Positions 32,686 to 44,700 of a DNA stretch of 64,000 nucleotides are shown one piece after another. The notes under the pieces were generated by a model, which saw nothing but the letters and a program-made list of their open reading frames with translations, was not told the origin of the DNA and searched no databases. The DNA comes from Bemisia tabaci (Eukaryota; Arthropoda; Insecta; Hemiptera; Aleyrodidae), in NCBI RefSeq assembly GCF_918797505.1, contig NC_092793.1, forward strand, positions 91,400,411 through 91,464,410, in the 5' to 3' direction. A program made the position numbers and the translations under genes. The stretch's first letter is position 1; each line of letters begins with the position of its first letter.

Positions 32686-32755
<70 letters not shown>

Positions 32756-35700
32756 TATATGCGAAGTTATCTCCAGCTTTGCTGGGTAGTTGGGCTCTCT
32801 TCACGTGAGCAAACAATGCTCATTGGTAGAGAGAGTAGAGTGGGTTGAGGCCGGTGTTAACTTGGCTATGAATGGCCAATTTACAGCCGACGATAAGGTT
32901 TGCAGTAACCGGGGTGAGAACTGTGTCTTAAGACGCCCACCCAGAGGTTGCTTCTCGTCGATGATGGTGGGGTAGGGGTTTAGGTTGTGAGGGAACAAAT
33001 GAGTATGGATTCTTTGGTTAAGGTTATTATTATTATTTTAAAAGTTAATAGCTATGAGAGGCGAGTCGCAAGTTCATCGCGAAGCGAAGAGTCGAGGGTC
33101 AATTAGCCGTACCGGCTCACTCTGCCCCCTTGAGAAAAATTTGCCGAAGCGATTTCCTTTAAACTTGGTACACGGTTAGCTATTGCCATGAGGAATTGAT
33201 CAACATTATTCCGATTTGAAAACGTTGCACAGGACGCCCGCTATAGCGGAAAGTTGTTTCTGCGTATGGCAATTCATTTAAGATACGAAGTTGTTTACGC
33301 GCACCGCTCTGAACAGGTTGAATCGTACCGCGTGACGTCACAGGAGCCCCCCTCGTATGCCTCGATCTCGTTCGATCTTTCAACTGTGTGCCTGCCTTGC
33401 GAACATTTCCATCCCTTTACTCCTTTCACGTACATAGTATCAGCCTGCCTGCACGTAAGAATCTCCTCACAACTATCTTCCATTTTTAACTGTATGTTTA
33501 TGTTCCATCCTATGGGCCATCCGCGTCATTGGTCGTATGTTTCTTTGACTTCCTCTCTCTTTTCTTCCTCCTTTATTTTTGATCGATTTTCGTGAAACTC
33601 GGTGTTTCGCCCCAAAGACTTCTAACCCCCCCCCCCCCTCCCAAATATTTTGGGGGTCTGAAAATTTGGAAAAAGTAGCGCTCAAGTATTCCGAGAAAAA
33701 GTTAGTGGACGGGTGCTCTGGAACACCAGTTACACCAACATAAATGTGGCAGGTTTAAGGTAGGTCATGTATTCATCTTCCAAACTGCACCTTCATGGGT
33801 TAAATGACAATCGATTATCCGTCTTATTCTCTTTTTGTTTTTGTTTTCTTTCTGGTGAATTCGTCAGTTGACTGTAACCTTAACTCAGTGTAATGTTTGT
33901 GACAAAAAGTATAAGCCACAAGAACAACGAAAACATGTTTTCCCCATGTTTGTCTCGTCTCTTGGAATCCTTACATGAATTCATTAGCTCTCTATCACTT
34001 TTACCTCGACTTTTGACCTTGTAATGTGTGTGACTACAGTTTCTAACATCCCTGATCAAAGAAATGCCCCTCTGCTAAGAAAATCACGAAATTCTACAAA
34101 AAAAATCTTAGTATCTTCTACTATCACCTCCATTTATTACTCTATACAGGGTTATCCAAAAGTCACCTACCACCCCTGTTACTTTTTTCCTAATTAAGAT
34201 AGAAGTTTGAAACTTTGGGAATGTTCCTCGGTTTAAGGTAGCAACTTTTTGGTCCCCCCAAAATTTTGAAAGGCGGCCCCCTTAAGGGGGGCGGGGACTA
34301 ACTTTTTTTTTTTTCGAATGGCAACCCCCCTTTTGTGATACCTCATTCAAAAGCTAATGGAAAAAGAAAATTTTTGGCGCAAACCGCAGGTCAAAATGTT
34401 GATCTTTGACAAAATGGCGGCCGGTCAAAGTTCAAAATGGCGGAAATTTGGCATATCCGTTTCTTATCGGCGGATTGGTCTGAAACTCAGAATCCTAGGG
34501 TTTTTTGGGACGAGAAAAACGATTCTGGCATTATTTTTCCAGAAATTTCAGTCCTTTTCAAAATGACGGCGGTAAAATGGCGCCTCAGAGCGGGAAGTGG
34601 ATATTTAGGCTGCTTATCGTCGGATTTGTATGAGACTTGGTATCCGGCGGTATTTCGGCACGAGAAGAAGGAATCTTTCATTGGAATTTTGAAATTTTTA
34701 AAAACTTTAAAATGGCGGCAAAAATGCGAATGGCGATGGTGGATGTGGATTTTCCGTTACTTTTCCGCCACCATTTTGACGATATTCAGTGTTTCAAAAA
34801 TCTAATGAAAGCCAAAAACCACCAGAGTATTGACTTTTGTGCAAATCCGTCGGTAAATAGCCGTGATATGGATTTTCCGTTATTTTTTCGCCTCCATTTT
34901 AAAGTTTTTATAAATTTCCAAAATCCAATGAAAGATTCGTTCTTCTCGTGCCAAAATACCCCCGGATACCAAGTCTCATACAAATCCGACGATGAGCAGC
35001 CTAAATATCCATTTCCCGCTCTAAGCCGCCATTTTAACCGCTGCCATTTTGAAAAGGACTGAAATTTCTGGAAAACTAATGCCAGAATCGTTTTTTTTGT
35101 CCCGAAAAACCTAGGGATTCTGAGTTTCAGACCAATCAGCCGATAAGAAACGGAGATGCCAAATTTCCGCCATTTTGAACTTTGACCGGCCGCCATTTCG
35201 TCAAAAATCAACATTTTGACCTGCGGTTTGCGCCAAAAATTTTCTTTTTTATTATTTTTCGAATGAGGTATCACAAAAGGGGGGGTTGCCATTTGAAAAA
35301 AAAGTTAGTCCCCGCCCCCCAAAATTTTGGGGGGACCAAAAAGTTGCTACCTTAAACCGAGGAACAGAGCGAATTTAGTATACGCTTAGCAATTAGGGTT
35401 AGGAGTTGATCAAAATTATTCCGATCAGAAGACGTTGCCCAGGACGCCCGCAAGTGTGAAAAGCTGTTTCTCCGTATAGTAATGCATTGAAGATACGCGG
35501 TTATTTACACGCACCGCACCGAACAGGTTGAATCGTGTCGCGTGACGTCATAGCAGCGCAACGGTGTGTCTTGCGTCATCTTCCGACTGTTCGGCTCCCT
35601 CGCGAACTTTACCATCCCTTTACTCCTTTCTCGTGTTATCCTGCCTGCACCTAAGTATCTCATTTTAACCGTCTTCTATTTCGACTATACTAGCCGTAAT

Positions 35701-38700
35701 TAGCGCGCTTTGCGAGCTTACACGCCTAGCCGGGGAGTGCCCCTGGACCCCTAGTTCTTCGCTGCGCGATGAACTTGCGACTCGCTCCGCGAACCGCCCC
35801 TTCTTTTTCACAAAATTTCACAGAAATCGATGGTCCAGGAGCTGAGACCGCATTATAGAGCGCAGCCGCCTTCTTGGATTTTCGAATTTTAAAAATCTGA
35901 CCGAAAATTCGAGTTTCCCGTCGAAAATTTAACCCCTCCCCCTCCCCGAGTTCCAACCCCCCCCTCCCAAATATTTTGGGGGTCTAAAAATTTGGGAAAA
36001 GAAGCGCTCAAGTATTCTGAGAAAAAGTTAGTGGACGGGTGCTCTGGAACACCAGTTACACTAACATAAATGTGGCACCCTGTATACAATTATCACAATT
36101 TTTTATTTGGACAAAAAAGAGTTTTTAAAATTGTTTGTTTTGTTCTGCGTCCAACGAGTGGTCTATTAAGCTGGGGAATCAAAGGGTTCGAGAGTTATGA
36201 ACGACTGAAGTTTCCGCTTAACGTACGCCGATTGATTTTAGCGCGCCAAACTATGGTTCCAAAGCCGGATTTGGGTGTTAATGAATAAGGTTGAATTTTC
36301 AAACCGTTTAAAATAAATTTTTAGGGATTCTTGAGGTGCGCTGAGTTCAGAAATTACAGATAATTCCAAGAAAACAACTTTTTTAAAACGGCCAACCGGC
36401 CGCTCGTCGGGCCTCTGAAGTAGTGCTCCGAAACTGTAATTTTACAAATGTTTAAAGAATTTCAATCGTCCATAACCCTCGAATCCTTAGGTTCCCTAGC
36501 TTAATGGACACTCGTTGGATGCAGGAAAAAACGAACACTTTTAAAAAAATGACTTTGGTTCAAATAAAAAATAGAGACCTTTGTACAGGGTATCCCAAAA
36601 GTCCGTACTGCCTTGGTAACTTTTGAACGGTTGAAGATAGAAAAATGAAACTTTGGGAACGTTTCTATCTCAAAGGGGACCATCTTTTTGGAGGGTCAAA
36701 ATTTTTGCCCCTCCATCAGAGGGGGGGGGGGGGGTTGGGGCAACATGTTTTTTTTTCAAATGGCTACCCCTATCTTGTGATACACCATAAGAAATAACTT
36801 TAAAAACTAAGAATTTTGGCGCAAACCGCAGATCAATATCATAATTTTTGACCGAGTCATGATATGTCAAAGGTCAAATTTGACCTATTTTCAAAACATC
36901 ATAACCCATCAAATTATCGTAAAGAAAAATATAAAACGGGAAATTTTACCAAATTGTAAGCGCTTTTAAGTAAATATCACAATAAGGTTTTTAAAGTAAG
37001 TTTAAGGGGGGGGGGGGTTCGGACCCCCAAATACGTCAGTTCGAGGGTCATAGATTTTCCCACGAAATGAGAGAATTATTTCTAACTTTACCTCAACATT
37101 ACGTCGATAAGTTCAAAATTAGTTCAACATTGCGTTATTAAGTCCCCAAATCTCGGGAAAAATTCAAGAAAACGAAGTCTGAGGTGATAAAATTTGACTG
37201 TTTTTTCGTTTTTTAAAATTTTGCTCGAGATTTGGGGACTTGAAAACGCAATTTTGAACAAACTCTGAACTTAACGACGTAATGTTGAGGCAAATATTAG
37301 GAAAAATTGTCACATTTCGTGGGAAAATCGTATGACCTTCGAACTAACGTTATTGGGGGTCCGAACCCCCCCTACATAAAATTAGGTTGAAGTAATTTCT
37401 GTGATTTTTACTTAAAATTGCTTACAATTTGGTAAAGTTCCCCGTTTTGTTTTTTCTTTACGATGATTTGAACCGGGGTTATGATTTTTTTGAAAATAGG
37501 TCAAAGACTTTTGACATATTATAACTGGTCAAAAATTAAGATATTGATCTGCGGTTTGCCACAAAATTCTTAGTTCTTAAAGTTCATTCCAATGGTGTAT
37601 CGCAAGAAAGGGGTACCATTTGGGGAAAAAAATTGGGGGCCCCTAAAAGATGGTCCTCTATGAGATAGAAATATTCCCAAAGTTTCGTTTTTCTATGTAC
37701 AACCGTTTGAAAGTTACTAAGGGGTTTACGGACTTTTTGGACACCCTGTATATTCCTAGTTTAAAAGAAATATTCTCGACTCAAAAACTGAAAAAAGCAC
37801 ATAACTCAACTTAAAAATATGATTTCGGGATCTTGACGTTTGGAGTCTTGAAGAATACAATTTTCAAGGTACACTCTACTACAGGTATGGACAAATGGAA
37901 TTTTTGGTCGAAACGCGTAGATTTGACAGCGTCCATTGGTACGACTGCGATGCCATATTGAAAAGTTATTTACTTTCTGTTCTGAGAGTGGGTCTCGTTA
38001 ATTTTGTGTTATTCCTTCGTGTTCTTGGTTAAGTTTCTTTTTTTTTTTTTTTTTTAATTCATCTGATAGCTTATTGAAGCTACCAGATCTGTCAGGACTT
38101 CATTTTGAACTGCGAGGTAAAGACGGTACGACTTTCGACGTCACTCGATGGCCTAAATTCTCAACGCTGCCACTTCGGCACCTCGTTTGTCCGTACCTGT
38201 AGTAGAGTGTACTTTGTCAATTTTAGACGATTTCTCGTCCTGACCGGGACTAGCCGAGCCTCGATGTCTTTTTATAAAAAAAAGAAAATACTCTAAAGTA
38301 ATACTAAAGAAAGAAATACTATAAGAATTTATACTAAAGAATAAAGAGAATTTCTGACGATAGTCAGAAATAAGAACTTCATATTTTATGCCTTTTCTCC
38401 CCAAAGTTTCCCCCTTTTGGAGTTGCGAGGCATTTTGGGGCCTTTTTCGGGCTTTCAAATGGGCACTGAAGGCGTCCTGAAAAATTTGAAAATCACAAAT
38501 TTCACGAGTCAAAATCGTGGGGTCCACGACTCCCCGAAAATAGGCTTGAAAAATGGGGCTTCGGAGGGCCATAAGTCGGAAATTTCGAACCGCAAAGGTA
38601 TGTTCTGACTTCAGATATGGATTCTACGCAAAACTTTACGTAGAATTGCTAAGGCAAATGCCCTATTTGCCCCAAATTACCTTAGAATCTAATTTTACCA

Positions 38701-41700
38701 AAAGAAAGCGCTAATTTTTGGAGGAAAAAAGGGACAAAAAAATTTAGGGCAAATAGGCCATATACTGTATCAATTTTACGTAGCTTTTTGTGTAGAATCC
38801 AAATATGAAGTAAAAAATTACTCTTGCCATTTGAAATTTTCGACTCAAGGCCCCCGCAATTTTGTGTCAACGGGGGGGTCATGTAGCAGATCAACGAAAA
38901 AAGAAAGTAGGGACCGGAATGTGGCCGTTTCGTATGAAAAATATAAGTTTTTGAACTTGCTAAATGAGCTCGACGAGGAACAGCCTCCGAATTCTGGAAT
39001 ACTACGTTTTCCGTGAATTCAGGCAATAGAATATGGCAACACCGGTTTTTTTTTTTGGGGGGGGGGGGCTTTGAATCCAAAAAGGTTCTTAAAGGAAGGT
39101 TTTGACCACCTACGACCATTTCCTGCCAAAGGCTTTTAATTTTTGGGTAAGTGAAACGGTCATTTTGCCTTTGGGCCCCTAATTCTCAGCCCTTATTCGC
39201 GGCGCGGCCCGGGAGAAGCTTTGAATTTCTTCGGGATTCAGAGTTTTCCTCGGGCAGCGCCGCGAATATTTTTTCACGCTAGCGGCGGAAACTGGGAGAT
39301 GGGACGTCGACAGAGCACGTCAAGCGGATGCATTGCAGCCGCTTGCCTTGCGTTTTCATGCGTTTTGAGAAAACTGCTCAAGAACCACGTTTCCATCGGT
39401 TTCCGGCAGACACGCGAAGCTGCCAAATCGGTCAGCGGCCCGCACTGCTCCGGAGAGAATCTCTGAGAATTTTGCGGGACTCTGATGAATTTGGCTGCGG
39501 CCCATGACACTGTCTGTCCGGCAATTCTTGGAAAGCGTGGTTTGGAGTCTGAATTTTTGCTGCTTCAGAATTTTCCCCAGCATTTTCCCATGGGAACCGA
39601 CGCGACGCTTCCCTGGCATCTCTGGCCCAGGGTAGCGTCTAAACATCATTTCTGAAGTCAGTCGTGTTTTTCTAAGCGTAAGAGGAAGGTGTCAGAGGCA
39701 AGTGCCCAGTCCTTCCCACGTTACCGAAACTTCCGACTCGGCCGGCGTTCGTGATCGTGTTTTAGGTTGTCTTCGTTTGTGGTGTCGTCGTTTTTAAAAG
39801 GGGTTTATTTTTTGGTGTTTAATTTCCTTTTCTATTTTTTTCTTTTTGGTTCTTCGAAAATTTCGATAATGATAAACTAAATCCGGGCTAAAATCCGACG
39901 TCTTGCTCTGTTTGTGTTGAACTACCTTGGCCTTTATTATTGTCAAAAACGTGTTAGTGTCGTGTACAATTTTCTTTTGTTTGCTACGAATAAACTAGAG
40001 TGGCCCATCTGTAACTTCAAGTGTACGTCTCTCGTTCTTTTCCTTTGTTGGTTCTGGTAACCTCACTCTCTCCCTCTCCCCCCCTTCTCTACTCGATACA
40101 ATCCAGTTGGCGGCCGGCACTGAATGATTATTTTAGACCCGAAACCCACAGGCAAGGTTTGGAGGCTCCATTTCCACAGCCCCCCCACAATCGAATCTTA
40201 AATAAAAAATTATATCATAATTTTGTGCTAATTTTGTGCTATTTTGTGCCGCAAATTAAAAATTCGGTGCTGCAAAATTAAGGGGGAAACGCTCCTCAAA
40301 ATTGGGGGGGCTGTAGAAACGGTAGCCCCCCCACTTTCGAATTTTCGAAAAAAAAAGAATGCCATAATTTTGTGCTAATTTTGTGCTATTTTGTGCCGCA
40401 AGAAAAAAATGTTGTGCCGCAAAATTAAGGGGGGTAGCAGCATTTCAAATTGGGGGGGGGGGGCTGTAGAAATGTTTGCCCCCTGTTTTGATTTCTCGGA
40501 AAAGGAGTATGCCATAATTTTGTGCTATTTTGTGCCGCAGCGAAACATTCAATTTTTTCAAATTTAAGGGGGGTAATGGGCACATCAAATTTTGGGGGGG
40601 CTGTAGAAATGTTAGCCCCCCTTTTTTATTTCTTTGAAATGGAGTATGCCGTAAGTGTTTGCGAATTTTGTGCTATTTTGTGCCGTAGCGAAACATTCAA
40701 TTTTTTCAAATTTAAGGGGGGTAACGGGCACATCTAATTTGGGGGGGGGCTGTGGAAATGTTTGCCCCCCTTTTTGATTTCTTGAAAAAGAAAGTATGCC
40801 GTAATACTCTCATAATTTTGTGCTATTTTGTGCCGCAAAAAGAAAATTTTGTGCTCCAAAATTAGGGGGCTTAAATACCACCCCAAATTAAGGGGGAGGG
40901 TCGCAGGTACGGCAGCCCCCCACTTTCGAACTTCGAGAAAAAAGCACGTCATAATTTTGTGCTAATTTTGTGCTATTTTGTGCCGCAAAAAGAAAATTTT
41001 GTGCTCCAAAATTAGGGGGGTTAAATACCATTTCAAATTGGGGGGCTGTAGAAACGATAGCCCCCCACTTTCGAATTTCGAGAAAAAAAAGCACGTCATA
41101 ATTTTGTGCTAATTTTGTGCTATTTTGTGCCGCAAAAAGAAAATTTTGTGCTCCAAAATTAGGGGGTTAAATACCACTTGAAATTGAAGGGGCGGGGACT
41201 GTAAAACAAGTTAGCGCTCCGTCGGAACCCGAATCTTCCGCTCCGGAGACGCAGGCTCGCAGGTAGCCGGAACCTTTGGCAGCGCATTGTGGTCACATCT
41301 CTCTCCGCTTTGACTTCTGCTCTTGGAAGCGGACGGGAAGGGCCAAGCACCGTGGCAACTCAAGAAAGATCCGGGCGGGAGATCCGGCGCTCTTTGCACG
41401 GGATATTTAAACAGAGAAATTTACCCTAATCATTAAGGAGCCTTTTCGGGGGTTATATACCGTTGAGTGTCAGCGAGTTTCAAACCGAATGTTGTTCTAC
41501 TGTTATTATTTTGCACGCTACCGATTATTATTTACTTTATCGAACAGTTTTGGGAAATAAATTATTGGCTTTCATTTCATAGCAACAACAATTTTGGCAC
41601 GTATCCAGGGAAACATATCATAAAAGAACCATTTTTAAGAAATGTTTCAGAAAATGTGTTATAGTTGATTTCAGGACCTCCAAAATCTAGTTTACATTAC

Positions 41701-44700
41701 CTCACTAGAATGCGCCCTGTGCTCTTTTCCAATTTTTAATAACAAAATAAATTTTTCCACCATTTTTCTTCAGGTGCCGATGTTTGGTTTAAAATAAAGT
41801 GCCCACACAATGTACATGTATATTTTTTAATAATGCTTTATTTATTTCAAAAAGCACTCAAGTCTCCGAAATTTCCTTTTTTGGTAACGCTTAGCTCTAG
41901 CGTTCTACTGGGCTGATTTTCATGATTTTTGCAGATATCAACAGGATATCAACTGAGCCTGCTTACAGAGCCTCATTTATGAGCTGGTTTATGGTGTTAT
42001 GCCATCGGGCGGCTAATTGCGGATTTTTCGAGGGTTTTTTTTTTAGTGGAAGGGGAGTTTATGTTTCAAATTTGCCTTTTTCGTATTACAAATCCTCGTT
42101 CCTTGAAAAATCATTTCCCCTTCCCTTAAATAATCGTTTGCAACACTTTCCTGCACAAATGCGCAACCTTCTCACTATCGCAGAATCGGATCGCGCTTTT
42201 GCTATGTTTTCGAAACTTTTATCTCGTGCGCATCGGCATCGCGTGAATAAATTAGATATTAAATTGATCAAGATTAAGATATTATATTATTGACCCGAAA
42301 AAAAGCCCTCGCCGGGAAGAAAAAAAATCCCTAGATTTCGCTAAAAATCCTTAAATCTCCAGATTTGCTCAGATATCCCCCAAAAAAGCCGTCGATTTTA
42401 CAAAAATCGCCATTTTCAACGTCGAAATATGACATCGTTCGATGTATCAGTTTAATTTTTTGTCACAGTTCGTTTGAGCGTTTCACTGGGTTGATTTCCA
42501 TGACTTTCCGGCTATCGACAGGCGATAGTCCCCAGATGAGCCCGTTCCATCCAGAGTTTGGCAATATGACCCAGGGTTCTAATAGTTGGGTTGACTGGTG
42601 AGCTGGGCAAGGGTAGGGGCATTAAGTATTTGAAGTTCCCTCCGATGAAAAAAGACGGGAATTTCAAATTAGGCGGAAAATCGACCAAATTAGAGATATT
42701 GATTTTGGTTTTTTTAGTCTCAGTTCGTTTGGATGATCAACCGGGGTGATTCTCATGGCTTTCGCGGCTACTAATGGAAGAGAATCCCTGGATAGTCCCG
42801 CTCTATACTGAGGGCGCGATACGATGATGTCTGGACCTGAGGTTTTTCCAGCACACGCTGACACCAGCGCAACCACATCTCGGCCGATGCCGGTCTCCTT
42901 TAAACATAACAATAGACCGCTCGGCATTAATGGATCTCAATCCGATGGCCTTCCCTATGGCCTATTGGAGCTCCAAAGAAATTTGATGATATTTTTAAGA
43001 TTTGCCTTGACTTTAACTCTCTTAGTAAACTTACATTCTGCGGAAAAAGCAGATTACAATGAACTAAATTTTTTTATGATTTGTTTCTATACAACGGAGA
43101 TGCCGGTCAGCAAGTTGCAAATTCAGCAGAAGAAATATTGGACCGCATTTAGCAAAAAGGAGCCAGCGTGATTACAGTATTTTCATAATGGCGCAACTAC
43201 TTTTTTTTCTTTTAAAAGTACGAAATATATGTACTGTATGAAAATATACAGAATTATTTCCCTTCAAAATTAACAAAAATTATTTAGTAGGAAGCCAGAA
43301 CTATTTGCTATTTTGGGAGATTTTTTTTTAGATAATTATGAAAAAAGCAATATTTTAACAACGCTGTAATTGCGCAAGTTCCTGTTTGCTAAATGCGATC
43401 CTATTGATCTTGCTATGCCGCAGAGTCACGTATTTTCTTTGGTTTGACCACCAATTTGCTCGAAATTTTACCGCGAATTTGAAAATATAGATTAAAAAAA
43501 CTTCTTTTGAAAAAAATAAAAAATTGCACTCGCGAGCTGCCTAATCCTCGGTTGAAATTTCGAGGGTCAGATTCAGGTAAGCGCGAAACAATGGGGCAGC
43601 GATGTCGAGCGTGCCGAGTAGCGGTCTAGAGGATTGCTGTGTTGCCAATGAAGAGATTATGGTATTTATTACTTATCCGATTTTCTAGACATCATAGCGC
43701 GCCCCCGGTATACTTAAATAATTGAGCAACAAAGACCTGCGGCCTTGTCTCCACGAGCCGTTTCACGAGATTTGTCCCAGGGAAAAATCCCACTTACGAA
43801 GTTGGGAAAAATATTGAGTTAATCAATATTAACTCAATATTTTTCCCAGTACCAAGTATGGTACTTGTACTCCTAGGACCCACTGAGAGAAGAAGAAGAA
43901 GTGAAAACGAATTATGCGATATTTTATTCATTACTACATTTTTCATGTTTGTTTAGTTAAAATAATGTGTCTAATTGTCAATTGAGTGCAATTATTATTT
44001 TAATCCCGGTCAAATAGTCGACTTTAACTAATTTATCTTCCCGCACAAACGAGTCGCAGGACTGCAAAGAGCCCCGTCCCGTGGAGACGGTAACTGGGAA
44101 AAATCCCAGAAGTTTCATTCCTGCGATTCGAACTTGGGACAAATCCCATGAAAACGTCCCGTGGAGACAAGGCCTGCGAAGCACGCCCTTTGGGGGTTGG
44201 ACTGCATAGCGGCCAGTAATTAAAAATGACCCATCATGAAGAACAAAAGCAATAGCACTTCTGGTTCCGTGGTCGACAAGCAGGGGTATATAGGGTGTTG
44301 CAAAAGACGATGCAAAAATTTTCAGGTTGCCAGGGTCGCTCCTAAATGGAACAGAATACATTGATAGCAATCAAGCGGAGTGATGTGAGTCAAGGGACCG
44401 GTTTTATCATATCGATGGCTATAGTTGCCCAATCACACATGGCGAAATTTCTTTTGCGAATTTTTTTGGTCCTACTCCCTGAAAAATAATTCATTTGATC
44501 AAAAACACTCTGCCAAGTTTCAGCCAAATTGAAGGATATTGACCCATGCCGACTGAGCCGTCTTTTTAATATGGGATTTTACATTGAAGAATACTTTTTT
44601 TTCAAAAAATTTAATTTTCCGGAAAATCGGTAATTTCTAGAAAACATCTAAGACCGTATTCGGATTAAGCCGAAAAAATTGAGAGGAAAGAGTCCCATCA

